Positions 1-7,915 of a stretch of DNA of 16,830 nucleotides are shown here, piece after piece. The DNA lies in NCBI GenBank assembly GCA_003353825.1, contig PIVW01000071.1, positions 1-16,830 on the forward strand, written 5' to 3'. This DNA comes from Chloroflexota bacterium. Lineage in GTDB: Bacteria > Chloroflexota > Anaerolineae > J102. Made by a program: the position numbers and the translations under genes. Within the stretch, counting starts at the first letter, position 1. Each line of letters starts with the position of its first letter. A model generated the notes under the pieces. The model was not told where the DNA came from. It worked only from the letters and a program-made list of their open reading frames with translations, and did not search any database.

Positions 1-2
1 CT

Positions 3-1286
3 GGTGAACTGGCAGACGCCCAACCGCCCAAGGCTCACGATCTAGTTGATACAACGGGGCACCCTGTAACTGGGTTGACAGTGGGCCATGTGCTTACAGC
101 CACCGGCGCAACCACGTATGCGTTCCAGGCCGCAGCCGGTGGCGGTGGCGCATCCCCATTCGACTGCACCATTGGCAGCGCAGGGGCAGATTACACATCA
201 TGGTCCGCAGCCATAGCCGATGGCAAGATTCGACCCCTCCAGATTACAGACGTGACAGAGACCGCCAATACGACATGGATAGCCCCTGGGTTCAGTGGGT
301 ATATTCCATCTGGCATAAAACTGACCATGGCGGGAAACTGGTTCACCGGGACCGTAGCCGATCCGATCGACATGGAGGGCGGCGGGGAAATAGACTGGAC
401 TAACACGGTGGGGGCCGCGCTATTCACCCACGCCGGTGCTTTTTCCCCAAAGGTGTCGCTGTCAAATCTGACCCTGACCAATAACTCCACGAATGGTTTT
501 TTAACATCCTCATGTATTGAAGAGATCCGCGATTGCACTGCCGAGGTCACGGTAACAGGCAAGACCGGCCACATGTTCAGGGGAGAACCCGGATCAAGCT
601 ACATTGGCGTTACTGCAATTGGCTTGAACAGTGTTGATATTTTCCAATTGCTGGACCCCCCCAACGGCGCTTATGTAATGGATAACGTCAGATTCGAAGG
701 AACCTATTCCGGCAACGTGATCCAGGTCGAGAACCCTGGAGTTCTAACCAATATCGTCTACGCCGGGACATCAACGGGCGTCACGTTTAGGCTTGAAGAT
801 GTTGTCTTTATCAACAATTTGTATGTAGAGGGAACCGGCGATCTGGACATAAACATAGTTCAGGCCGCAGGAGTAGCCCCATTCGTAATGTCCAACTTCG
901 ATCTGAACGGTGGTGATTTTAGAATGAACGGTGCCGACTTTGCAAAGATAAGCAACGGAGACGGGATTGGTAGCCTGATACTCACCACCGCCACCGCTTT
1001 GAATTGCGTATTCAACGCCCTGAGAATCACCAACGCCTGCACGGTTGCCGGTGACCGCCACAAGTTCGATACCTGTGAATTCCTTGGTGGGGCACAAGAC
1101 AACGGCGAAAACAACGGGTGGAACAATTGCCAGTTTGGGCCGGATGGTGGAGGCGGGGCACTTACACTTACATTGGGTGCGGCTGCGGTTAGTCCTCGTG
1201 TTTCAATGTGCATGAGTGACGCCGTGATCATAGATTCAGGCGCAACAACACCGGCAGTAGATCCGGTAACCAACACGGTGTACTGA
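3..1286 (+). CDS. Beta-helix phage fibre-like protein (5' end truncated by window edge)
   Basis: The frame is open from the left edge, so the gene starts outside the window; a TTG at 75 is not a convincing start because the residues before it continue a phage-fibre motif (HDLVDTTGHPVTGLTVGHVL, then TATGATTYAFQ). That 'GHVL-ATGATT-AF' wording is typical of tail- and head-fibre proteins. From about residue 50 the sequence is rich in short beta-strand turns with G, N, T and S, and carries a DYTSWSAAI segment like the entry strand of pectate-lyase-type right-handed beta-helices. No enzyme active site is visible. It lies directly upstream of neck and tail-terminator genes rather than at the distal-tail end of the operon, so it could be a head fibre or a neck appendage as well as a tail fibre. 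Its stop (TGA, 1284-1286) shares one base with the next ATG. Confidence 0.8.
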   Translation, partial: GELADAQPPKAHDLVDTTGHPVTGLTVGHVLTATGATTYAFQAAAGGGGASPFDCTIGSAGADYTSWSAAIADGKIRPLQITDVTETANTTWIAPGFSGYIPSGIKLTMAGNWFTGTVADPIDMEGGGEIDWTNTVGAALFTHAGAFSPKVSLSNLTLTNNSTNGFLTSSCIEEIRDCTAEVTVTGKTGHMFRGEPGSSYIGVTAIGLNSVDIFQLLDPPNGAYVMDNVRFEGTYSGNVIQVENPGVLTNIVYAGTSTGVTFRLEDVVFINNLYVEGTGDLDINIVQAAGVAPFVMSNFDLNGGDFRMNGADFAKISNGDGIGSLILTTATALNCVFNALRITNACTVAGDRHKFDTCEFLGGAQDNGENNGWNNCQFGPDGGGGALTLTLGAAAVSPRVSMCMSDAVIIDSGATTPAVDPVTNTVY

Positions 1287-1555
1287 TGAACATCTTCAAA
1301 GCAGCATGGGAAAAGGTCAAGAGCGCATTGGGGTTCAGTTCCAGTTCCAAGCCGACCCAAAAGAAACAACAGATAGTTACTGACTTTGGTGAGTTCAGAA
1401 CCAAGAAAGTAACCGGGCGGGTCCATGGCAGCGCCGCCCATTGTCAGCGACCAGAAGCGAGGGCGTACGTGGATAAGCTGATAGCAGCGGGCGCGATCAA
1501 ACCCGACCCCAAGCCTGATGTGAAACCGGCCGTGGTTGCCAAGGTGAAAAGATGA
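1286..1555 (+). CDS. Small basic hypothetical phage protein
   Basis: An 89-residue protein I do not recognise. The N-terminus is an amphipathic helix (MNIFKAAWEKVKSALGF) followed by a Ser/Lys-rich linker. A central part contains HGSAAHCQRPEARAYVDKLIAAG, and the C-terminus is Pro/Lys/Val-rich. It is strongly basic, with no signal peptide or membrane segment. The ATG shares its A with the upstream TGA, and its own stop overlaps the next gene by 4 nt (ATGA at 1552-1555), so it is embedded in the operon and probably translationally coupled on both sides. Its position between a fibre-like gene and neck genes suggests a minor structural or assembly factor, but nothing in the sequence fixes the role. 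Confidence 0.75.
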   Translation: MNIFKAAWEKVKSALGFSSSSKPTQKKQQIVTDFGEFRTKKVTGRVHGSAAHCQRPEARAYVDKLIAAGAIKPDPKPDVKPAVVAKVKR

Positions 1556-2418
1556 CCTTCCCAGTCAAGCGCGAAATAGTACTAGCCGATAGTTCAGCCG
1601 TACTCAAATACCAATTCCCTGCGGATTGGGACACGGTCACATCTGTCACCGTCAGCGTCATAGACCAGGACGGAAACTATCTGGACACCGATCAGGCCAC
1701 GACCATTCTAGCGACCACCACCCTTTCGGCTGCGGTTGAGAAGATGGACGATACCGCCGTGTTCACTGACGATGTCCGGTACAGTGCTGGCGACCCTCTC
1801 AGGATTGGCAGTGCTGGGCTTGGGTACGAATACTTTACGGTCGAGGACTATACCGCATCTACCAAGACCCTGACCACCGACCCATGGTTTGAAAAGGATT
1901 ACCCCGCCACGTCCGCCACGGTCCAACCCAGGTACGTGACCTATGCTGTTGACGCTTCGGCATGGGCCACAACCATTAAAGAGTTTACGGTTGAGTGGAC
2001 CCCCAATACCGACGATGCACCGGCCCAGGAAACATGGGTTGTCCTGTCCAGGAAAAAGCAATCGGGTGGAATGCAAGCCCTGTTTGCAGCCTCATACCCA
2101 TCGGTCATGAACGAGATTGAGCACGATGACTTTCCCATGATCAAGGACCGTGCTCGCAAGATTCTCAGAACTGACTGGGAGACAAAGGGCCTGGACCTTG
2201 ACCGGCTGGTGGACAGGGACAACGAGTACGAGGAGCTGTTGCTAAGAGGGATTGCACACGTCATCAGCCCCGAGAACGAGACATACGACAACCAGTACAA
2301 CGACTACTTGAATGAGGTAGATAAGCTGCTCAAGTGGATCGATACAGATGAAGACCTGATCAAGGAAGATGATGAAGTTCTCAAAGGAACCGGCTTCGAT
2401 TTCAGGCGTAAGTTCTAA
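1552..2418 (+). CDS. Hypothetical neck/connector-region structural protein
   Basis: A 288-residue protein in two visible parts. Residues 1-168 are beta-rich and contain a GDPLRIGS..GYEYFTVEDY..STKTLTTD stretch, a hairpin-rich pattern seen in many virion proteins. Residues 174-280 are predominantly helical and very acidic (HDDFPMIKDRARKILRTDWE, then DLDRLVDRDNEYEELL), ending with a Asp/Glu-rich tail before GFDFRRKF. The start has a GGTG-type ribosome site 5-8 nt upstream (AAGGTGAAAAG-ATG) and overlaps the previous stop as ATGA. It sits immediately before the tail terminator, which in siphovirus operons is where head-tail connector and stopper proteins are encoded. That role is inferred from position only; a family could not be recognised. 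Confidence 0.8.
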   Translation: MTFPVKREIVLADSSAVLKYQFPADWDTVTSVTVSVIDQDGNYLDTDQATTILATTTLSAAVEKMDDTAVFTDDVRYSAGDPLRIGSAGLGYEYFTVEDYTASTKTLTTDPWFEKDYPATSATVQPRYVTYAVDASAWATTIKEFTVEWTPNTDDAPAQETWVVLSRKKQSGGMQALFAASYPSVMNEIEHDDFPMIKDRARKILRTDWETKGLDLDRLVDRDNEYEELLLRGIAHVISPENETYDNQYNDYLNEVDKLLKWIDTDEDLIKEDDEVLKGTGFDFRRKF

Positions 2419-2864
2419 TGGCAACCATGGCAAAAATATTGGTGGACGTTCGCAGGGACATCTACCGAAGAGTAGGTAAGACTGACCCCGGCATAAATCC
2501 CACTATCAAATGGAAGCCGTACCGGAGCAACGATCCCAAAGCGGCTGAACAGGGCGGGGCCAGGTCTTTTACTGTTGACGTTGTGACATCGGACGGGGTC
2601 TCGTTCGGGTCTACCACCAACGACTTTGAAACAGTATACAACCTATCGATTAAATATGAGCTGGGCCAGGACTGGACAGACGCAGCGGCTGACGATTACG
2701 GGGCCATTGTATCTGCCCTCCAAAGAACCTGGACCATTCCAACAGGATTCCCCACCGGTCTGGACTTCTACCAGATTGGTCCAATGGCGATAACCGCCGA
2801 TGAAGATTTCCAAACAATGACAGTACCAATTACTGCCCGCATTGCGGCAGATGTAAGGAGCTAA
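2418..2864 (+). CDS. Tail terminator-like / minor tail completion protein
   Basis: A 148-residue protein immediately upstream of the major tail protein, the canonical slot of the siphovirus tail terminator (lambda gpU / HK97 gp10-type). The length fits that family. The pattern is alpha/beta with a helix near the N-terminus (MAKILVDVRRDIYRRVGK), several central strands (SFTVDVVTSDGV, ETVYNLSIKYELG), a helix with ADDYGAIVSALQRTW, and a closing strand (QTMTVPITARIAADV). The gpU fold has similar elements, but the identity is inferred from order and size, not from a conserved motif. The ATG shares a base with the upstream TAA; a second in-frame ATG three codons later could also be used. The next gene's ribosome site (AAGGAG, 2855-2860) lies inside its last codons. 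Confidence 0.65.
   Translation: MATMAKILVDVRRDIYRRVGKTDPGINPTIKWKPYRSNDPKAAEQGGARSFTVDVVTSDGVSFGSTTNDFETVYNLSIKYELGQDWTDAAADDYGAIVSALQRTWTIPTGFPTGLDFYQIGPMAITADEDFQTMTVPITARIAADVRS
2855..2860 (+). promoter_or_regulatory. Strong ribosome binding site of the major tail protein
   Basis: AAGGAG with a 5-nt spacer to the ATG at 2866. It is a full Shine-Dalgarno match where several other tail genes in this operon have only weak sites, and it lies within the last codons of the terminator-like gene. Confidence 0.75.
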
Positions 2865-2865
2865 C

Positions 2866-4140
2866 ATGGTTGCGGCAGTATCAAGCAAGGGCAAAGTTCT
2901 ACAATTCGTGGCCGAGTCCACATTCAATACGGATCCGGCTGCGGGGTATAGTGACATCAGGGTAGAGGGCGAGCCGACTGTGGCCAGCCCCGCTGAGACC
3001 GTGGTCCCGGTTAATACCCTGACCAGCAACCCGTATGATGGGGAGCCGCCTGTCACCACATCCCAATTCGTTGAGGATGCGATCTCGCTCACTACGATCA
3101 TCAGGGCAACAGCCACGCCGGGCGGGGACTCGTTCACTGTGGCAGCTGCCAAGACGGGTGGGTATCAGGTCGCGTCAAGTGATGATACCTCAACAGCATC
3201 TTCTACCACCACGGCCATTACCCTGACAGACGCAACCAACGTCTTGACCGGTGAAGGCTGCCACGTGTTCTTGCCAGTCATTGGAAAGTACATACCGGTC
3301 TTGAGTGCGGATACGACGGCAGGGGTTCTGACTGTCGGCATGGAACTACCAGAGGCACCGACCAATCTAGACCCCATCCTGGGTGCTGACGTTGTATCCC
3401 CCGGCGCACCTGGACCCGTTGCCAATACTATTTCCATGAGGCATTGGAACCAGACCGTAAACAGTGGCGGGTCCAACTTCACCTACCACCTGGCTACCGG
3501 TTGCGCGATGACGTCCGTGGGTGACATTGTTGTGGAACGTGGCGCACTACCCACATGGGAAATGAACTTCACTGCGGCACAATTGACCCGGGGTGCAAAC
3601 GCATCCTTCCCCACCAATAGCTTCACTGACGATACCGGAATCCAGGTCTGGGACGATACCCTGTGTGGGTTTGCAGACGCAGCCGCAGCTGGTGGAATCG
3701 CAGAAGCGTACCAGTCAGTGATCAAGGCCACCCTCACACCCGGCGTAGAAGCCACGGTTATTCCCGAGGCGGCTGGTAGTGCTGACCAAGGCGGGGTCTG
3801 TTCGTACATGAGTGCGCCCACCGATACGATGCCCAGGCTGGTTCTTGAGATCAAAGCCGATGAAGGTTTCCTTGACGATTGGGAAAAGATTACGGGCGCG
3901 GTTCGGGGCCAGTTGAAATACATCTCGGTACTCCAATACGGAACCGCTGACAGTCCCGGCATGGGCATCTTCTGCCCGTCTGCCAGACTCATTGAGCAAC
4001 CGGTCTTTGAACCGTACGGAAACAGCTTTGAGAAGATGACCCTTACATATCAACTCTACCCGGCTGGATACACGGCCGGTGCTGCTTCTATCCAGGGCAA
4101 TCAGCCCTACTATTTGGTGCTGCCCAGCGATAGAGCATAA
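2866..4140 (+). CDS. Major tail (tube) protein
   Basis: A 424-residue protein between the terminator-like gene and the tail chaperone, the expected place of the tail tube subunit. It starts with MVAAVSSKGKVLQFVAESTFNT, a phrase like the opening of many siphovirus tube proteins ('..k.LQ.vaEstfGT'), and is beta-rich throughout. C-terminal text such as LKYISVLQYGTADSPGMGIFCPSA and FEKMTLTYQLYP fits the strands that close the tube ring. At 424 residues it is larger than the minimal tube (about 150-250), so it probably carries an extra surface domain; the Thr/Ser/Asp-rich region around residues 105-170 is a candidate. It has the best ribosome site in the operon (AAGGAG, 5-nt spacer), fitting a protein needed in hundreds of copies. 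Confidence 0.75.
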   Translation: MVAAVSSKGKVLQFVAESTFNTDPAAGYSDIRVEGEPTVASPAETVVPVNTLTSNPYDGEPPVTTSQFVEDAISLTTIIRATATPGGDSFTVAAAKTGGYQVASSDDTSTASSTTTAITLTDATNVLTGEGCHVFLPVIGKYIPVLSADTTAGVLTVGMELPEAPTNLDPILGADVVSPGAPGPVANTISMRHWNQTVNSGGSNFTYHLATGCAMTSVGDIVVERGALPTWEMNFTAAQLTRGANASFPTNSFTDDTGIQVWDDTLCGFADAAAAGGIAEAYQSVIKATLTPGVEATVIPEAAGSADQGGVCSYMSAPTDTMPRLVLEIKADEGFLDDWEKITGAVRGQLKYISVLQYGTADSPGMGIFCPSARLIEQPVFEPYGNSFEKMTLTYQLYPAGYTAGAASIQGNQPYYLVLPSDRA

Positions 4141-4161
4141 CCAAACCAAAGGGGAAACATT

Positions 4162-4719
4162 ATGGGAATGAATGAACGCATCACCGTCAATAAGCGAGTG
4201 ATTGCAAGAGTGGACGAATCCTTGTCACGGCTACCTCGTGAGAACGTCCAGAAGTACTACACCAGTCTTGACATGTCCGACCTCGGTGACATCTCAGCGA
4301 TCAGCAAGAAGGCCAGCTTCTGGACCATCTCTCCATTGAAGGCCAGCATGGCGGCTCTGAATCGGGACAAGAATAACAATGCCAACGACTGGTGGAATAT
4401 CTTTGCCACCCATGTCATCAGCGCAGAGAACATTCCTTTTGAGCTTGCGTTCGAGGGGTCGGGCGATCAGCAATCTCTGAAGGATAGCCTGCGGGCAAAG
4501 TTCCCAGACGATTTTGTTAAGGACATTGGGCTAATGATTGTTCAGCTCGCGGTGGGGTCCGGCACGTTCCTCCCTTTCGATGTGGAGGCTGGATTAGTTC
4601 ATATGTCATCTCGCCACCGGGTGATCGCCCAGGCGCAAAAGCCCCCTGTAAAGAGTGTCCCTTCGGGGGATGTGAAACTCAAGAGTTCGGATACGAAGAA
4701 AACCCCCCGGAAAAAATGA
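4162..4719 (+). CDS. Tail assembly chaperone (lambda gpG-like)
   Basis: A 185-residue protein between the major tail and tape measure genes, where siphoviruses encode the G-type chaperone that coats the tape measure during tail assembly. The predicted structure is mostly helical, with a central region around DWWNIFATHVISAENIPFEL and a following helical stretch SLKDSLRAKFPDDFVKDIGL. It ends in a basic, likely flexible tail (DTKKTPRKK). An AAAGGGG ribosome site stands 7 nt before the ATG at 4162; ATG 4168 (second Met) is an alternative start. The last codons are CGG AAA AAA TGA, and the stop overlaps an ATG that opens the -1 frame, exactly the phase used for GT-type extensions. No sequence motif proves the family; the call rests on order, length and the overlapping -1 frame. 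Confidence 0.65.
   Translation: MGMNERITVNKRVIARVDESLSRLPRENVQKYYTSLDMSDLGDISAISKKASFWTISPLKASMAALNRDKNNNANDWWNIFATHVISAENIPFELAFEGSGDQQSLKDSLRAKFPDDFVKDIGLMIVQLAVGSGTFLPFDVEAGLVHMSSRHRVIAQAQKPPVKSVPSGDVKLKSSDTKKTPRKK
4711..4719 (+). promoter_or_regulatory. Candidate recoding/coupling site: A6 run abutting UGA and AUG
   Basis: Six A's directly precede TGA; in the chaperone frame the codons are AAA AAA TGA. A -1 slip of the last Lys tRNA (AAA to AAA) would enter the downstream frame at ATG. It is not a canonical X-XXY-YYZ heptamer: the base before the six A's is G, so the upstream Lys tRNA would re-pair with GAA. Translational coupling through the ATGA overlap is an equally good reading. Confidence 0.4.
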
Positions 4720-4982
4720 TAGGTCAGCAATACATCAAGGGAGCGAACGTGTTTATTACGTGCTGCCCTTGGTGGCTGGCTACATCACCCGCCGTGTCAG
4801 AAATAATGCAGGCGGTTAACTGGAAAGAGAAGGGGAACGCCGGAGCGTGGTGCGGTGGAGATGCCAACCTGACAGTTGCCACCCGTAACGCCATGTCTGG
4901 ATTCGAACAGGGATACCACGAGGGGCTAAATGCAAGACTTAAAGAAGACCGCGAAAAAGACAAAAGGAAAGCCAGCCGCTAA
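4716..4982 (+). CDS. Tail chaperone second frame (gpT-like extension or reinitiated protein)
   Basis: An 88-codon frame, -1 relative to the upstream chaperone, opening at an ATG that overlaps the chaperone stop (ATGA, 4716-4719). It may be made by reinitiation at that ATG, or as a C-terminal extension of the chaperone if ribosomes slip back one base on the run of six A (4711-4716); slippage would give a fusion of about 273 residues. The protein has CCPWWLATSPAVSEIMQAVNW and an Asn/Gly/Trp-rich centre, and ends in a charged tail (RLKEDREKDKRKASR). Lambda-type GT extensions have comparable length and lie in the same place, but I recognise no family motif. The ribosome site before 4716 is poor (GGA only), which argues for coupling or frameshifting over independent starts. 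Its last 53 nt overlap the next gene in another frame. Confidence 0.65.
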   Translation: MIGQQYIKGANVFITCCPWWLATSPAVSEIMQAVNWKEKGNAGAWCGGDANLTVATRNAMSGFEQGYHEGLNARLKEDREKDKRKASR

Positions 4983-5232
4983 ACCAAAACGCAAGCCAAG
5001 GGCGAAAAAGGTCGAGGCCAAGGAGGAGGTCGGGATCGAACTCCCCCTCGCATTTGTTCTCGGCTTTGAAGTGATTATGGATGCGGACTATCAGGAAGAT
5101 ACCGGGTTCACGGATGCCATCAAGTCTGCGTTTATCGCGGCACTTGGTGACATCCAGAATCGGTACAAGGACAAGACTCTTCACATGACCTTGGTCCACA
5201 AATTCCAAACGCCGGATATGGAGCTATTCTAA
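4930..5232 (+). CDS. Small Lys-rich phage protein preceding the tape measure
   Basis: A 100-residue protein with two parts: an extremely basic N-terminal 30 residues (KKTAKKTKGKPAAKPKRKPR and on) and a compact, folded-looking C-terminal domain from about residue 35 (IELPLAFVLGFEVIMDADY, ending in HKFQTPDMELF). It begins inside the preceding frame (53-nt overlap, different phase) from an ATG with GAGGGG only 4 nt upstream. It ends 1 nt before the tape measure start. The position just before the tape measure suggests a tail assembly or tape-measure-binding factor, and the basic arm could contact an acidic partner or nucleic acid. Function is unknown. The last part could also be reached by a second frameshift from the 4716 frame, since both frames are A-rich in the overlap. 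Confidence 0.7.
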   Translation: MQDLKKTAKKTKGKPAAKPKRKPRAKKVEAKEEVGIELPLAFVLGFEVIMDADYQEDTGFTDAIKSAFIAALGDIQNRYKDKTLHMTLVHKFQTPDMELF

Positions 5233-5233
5233 A

Positions 5234-7027
5234 ATGGGCGCAGTCGGCACATCAATAATCTATTCCATTGGCGCGGTGGGCAGCTCTGCCACAGTTGCAA
5301 AATTCGCAGCGGTGGGAGCGGCTGTATTCGTGGTTGGTAAAGCCATTGATGAACTGACTGAATCGAGCGAGAAGTATCAGCGGCTACTCAACAACCTGCG
5401 CACTGATATGGGCCAGTTCAACACGGAGACCAAGGGGCTGATTGATACCCAGGCCAGCCTGGAACAGGTCATCAAGGTTCAGACCGCTGGCGTCACCCTG
5501 TCCGCTAAGGAGTTGGCAGCGTTCGGCAAGGCGGCTGTTCGGGTCAACCAGGCCATGGGCGGCGGGCCAGAGGGAGCCACCAAGATATTCCAAGACCTCA
5601 CCAATGGCCTCAGCAAGGGAACCGGGCGCGCGTTCAAGCAACTAGGTATTGACATCGAGAACACGGAAGACCTGTTGCTTGCTCAGAACGAGATTGTTCA
5701 GAAGGTTACCGATAAATATAGCGGGTTGACTGCCGAGGTGGAGACTACCCGTGAAGCCGTGTTTGTGCTCGGCAACAACTTCGGGACCATCAATGACCAG
5801 ATGATAGCCGCAGCCGGGAACAGTGATGCGCTGAAGTCCGTCTTCGATGCCATGAACGAGACCCTTGCATTCCAGTCTGAACTGCTAGAGGAGACTAACG
5901 GGCACATCCTGGACATGAATAGCCTGTTCGGTGTCATGGCCATTCAGCTTGCGGCGTTGATTGATGAGTTTGCAATCCTGGGAGATGTAGCTGCCAAGTT
6001 TGGTGTGAACTCTACCGTTCTGCGGGCAGCAGGACTGTCACAGGTTGGCCAAGCAAAGCAGGCGGGCGCAGCCGACAAGGCCGAAGCCGCAGCCAAGTCC
6101 GCGAGCCTATTCACACCCACAGCCGCACCGACCGGTGGGCGTGGAAGGGGTGGCAAGGCCAAGGCCGATGTCCTGGAATTCTCCCTTGAAGATGTTGAAT
6201 TCTTTGAACAGACCGGCGCGTCCATGGAGGAGTTCTTCAGGTCCAACCCGCTGACAGTTGGTGCCAGGCTCGCCCCATCCCTGTCTGATTTCGAATCCCT
6301 CACAGGTGGTCAGACTCTCACAGAGAAACAGATTCAAGACCAGCTTGAACAGGTCCGCATCTCATCCCTGACCCGTGAAGAGTTGTGGATGCACGAGCTT
6401 GAGCAAGAGGAACGGATGCGCCAGCTTGCTTTTGAGAGGCAAGCATTCCGCGATGAAATGGCAGGTGTTGAACACGCCAGGCGCATCACTGAAATGGAAG
6501 CGTTCCTGGGTATCGAGCAGGCCGGTGTAGACCAGTCGTTCGAGATTTGGAACAGCGGACTTCAAGGCAGACTCGAATTGTTCCGTGGCTTCTTTGCACA
6601 ACTGTCCGTCCTTCAAGAGTCCCAGTCCAGAGCAGCATTCTCAATCGGTAAAGCTGCGGCAATATCAGAAGCAGTCATCAGTGGAATCTTGGGCGCACAG
6701 AAAGCGTTCACGGCCATGGCGGGTATCCCCTTGATTGGTCCTGCCCTTGGTGCGATTGCAGCAACAGCGGCATTGATTGGGGCTGCTATTCAGGTCCGCA
6801 AGATAGCTGCTACCAAGTTTGGAAAGGCCAGTAACATATCCGGGGGAGGGGCATCGTTCGGTGGTGGCTCAGCCCCATCCGGCCCAATCGGTGGCGGCTC
6901 ACAAGGCGGCGGTGGAACAACCGTGATCCAACTCAACCTAGACGGGCAACAGATTCAGGAAGCGGTTGTATCCGCCAATGATTCAGCCCAGCAACAGGGG
7001 CGACAAGCCTTTGCAACGGCATCATAA
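5234..7027 (+). CDS. Tape measure protein (short)
   Basis: A 597-residue tape measure protein, which sets tail length and is ejected ahead of the DNA. Residues 1-36 are hydrophobic and Ala/Gly/Val-rich. Residues 40-290 are mostly helical with NLRTDMGQFNTET and KELAAFGKAAVRVNQAMG, typical of tape measure N-terminal parts. Residues 290-312 form a Pro/Gly/Arg/Lys linker. Residues 370-430 are a charged coiled coil (EQVRISSLTREELWMHELEQ and on). Residues 467-530 carry the classic C-terminal signature: FSIGKAAAISEAVISGILGA, then a hydrophobic GIPLIGPALGAIAATAALIG helix and VRKIAATKFG. A Gly-rich linker (537-561) leads to a short beta end. The gene follows the chaperones, as expected. It is short for the family; no lysozyme or peptidase domain is seen. 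Confidence 0.92.
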   Translation: MGAVGTSIIYSIGAVGSSATVAKFAAVGAAVFVVGKAIDELTESSEKYQRLLNNLRTDMGQFNTETKGLIDTQASLEQVIKVQTAGVTLSAKELAAFGKAAVRVNQAMGGGPEGATKIFQDLTNGLSKGTGRAFKQLGIDIENTEDLLLAQNEIVQKVTDKYSGLTAEVETTREAVFVLGNNFGTINDQMIAAAGNSDALKSVFDAMNETLAFQSELLEETNGHILDMNSLFGVMAIQLAALIDEFAILGDVAAKFGVNSTVLRAAGLSQVGQAKQAGAADKAEAAAKSASLFTPTAAPTGGRGRGGKAKADVLEFSLEDVEFFEQTGASMEEFFRSNPLTVGARLAPSLSDFESLTGGQTLTEKQIQDQLEQVRISSLTREELWMHELEQEERMRQLAFERQAFRDEMAGVEHARRITEMEAFLGIEQAGVDQSFEIWNSGLQGRLELFRGFFAQLSVLQESQSRAAFSIGKAAAISEAVISGILGAQKAFTAMAGIPLIGPALGAIAATAALIGAAIQVRKIAATKFGKASNISGGGASFGGGSAPSGPIGGGSQGGGGTTVIQLNLDGQQIQEAVVSANDSAQQQGRQAFATAS

Positions 7028-7915
7028 ATGTCTACACAAAAACAGGCCCTAGCACGACCGGTTGAAATCACGACTTCCAACCAGGCTGTGACCGTAACAT
7101 GGTCCGCAGGCGGTCCCACCCTGATGACGATCCCGGCTGGATTGTACGGGAATATTTATGCAGTCATGAGGGCGTTGCAGGTTCTGCTTGTGGCCGCAGA
7201 TGCGAACTTCTTTATCAAGCTGACCAGTGCGCACAAGGTCCAGATTGGTGTCTCGTCCGGGACGCTCACAACCATCACATGGACCGACCCCGCGCTTGGC
7301 AGACTACTTGGCTTCAGGACCAGCCCGTCACCCGCTGCGGCCACTGTCGACGCTGATGATACGCCCGAAAATACCTGGGTCCCCACCTACTACACGTTCG
7401 ATTCAGAGCGGTTCCATATCAAACAGAAGGATGTTTTCAAAGGGTCCAGATCCGTGGTCGGTCGCTTGGCCGGGGTCCGCCTTACATCAGAACAATATTC
7501 GAGAGTGCTCAAGTGGGATGCTGAACCAGCTACGAATGTATTTGTGGAAGCTGCACAGGACTCGTATACGCTCGGGTCCTTGACCTATCCAGAGGCCGAG
7601 CGATGCTTTGAGCAGTTCATGGTGGATGCTCGCACGGCTGCACTTACAACCCAGACCAGCGCGAACCTGAATCCGAAAGGGTTCTATTACATCCATGATT
7701 GGTCGGGCTGGACCGGTGCCACGGACTATCCCAATGACCCGGATTCTGGTGGGGTCAGATTCGATCTGGATTCCAGTGCAGATGAATACGTGTTCTGTAG
7801 CCCAGACCCGATGGGGGTTAGCCTCCCATCCATGCTCGATAACACGGCCAAGAATTACTACTCAGTCGAGGTTGAATTGACCACGGCAACTGCCCCCACC
7901 TGGGACAAGCCCTGA
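7028..7915 (+). CDS. Distal tail protein candidate with 'LLGF' virion domain
   Basis: A 295-residue protein directly after the tape measure, the usual slot of the distal tail (Dit) protein. Residues 12-97 match a domain style found in many virion proteins: a strand, a P-x-G-x-Y turn (TIPAGLYGN), a helix (YAVMRALQVLL), strands around KVQIGVSSGTLTTITW, and a closing LGRLLGF (93-96). The rest includes VFKGSRSVVGRLAGVRLTSE, and later KGFYYIHDWSGWTG, with a beta-rich C-terminus. A related stretch is present in the next protein, suggesting a shared module that packs in the tail tip. Identity as Dit is inferred from position and size; no RBP or enzyme motif is seen. The ATG follows the tape measure stop with no gap, and its own TGA shares a base with the next ATG. 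Confidence 0.6.
   Translation: MSTQKQALARPVEITTSNQAVTVTWSAGGPTLMTIPAGLYGNIYAVMRALQVLLVAADANFFIKLTSAHKVQIGVSSGTLTTITWTDPALGRLLGFRTSPSPAAATVDADDTPENTWVPTYYTFDSERFHIKQKDVFKGSRSVVGRLAGVRLTSEQYSRVLKWDAEPATNVFVEAAQDSYTLGSLTYPEAERCFEQFMVDARTAALTTQTSANLNPKGFYYIHDWSGWTGATDYPNDPDSGGVRFDLDSSADEYVFCSPDPMGVSLPSMLDNTAKNYYSVEVELTTATAPTWDKP

Noticed and set aside
860..1441. Long minus-strand frame opposite the fibre-like gene (193 codons)
   Set aside because: It is antisense to two genes with clear protein character and operon overlaps; its translation is low-complexity Pro/Ser-rich with no ribosome site.
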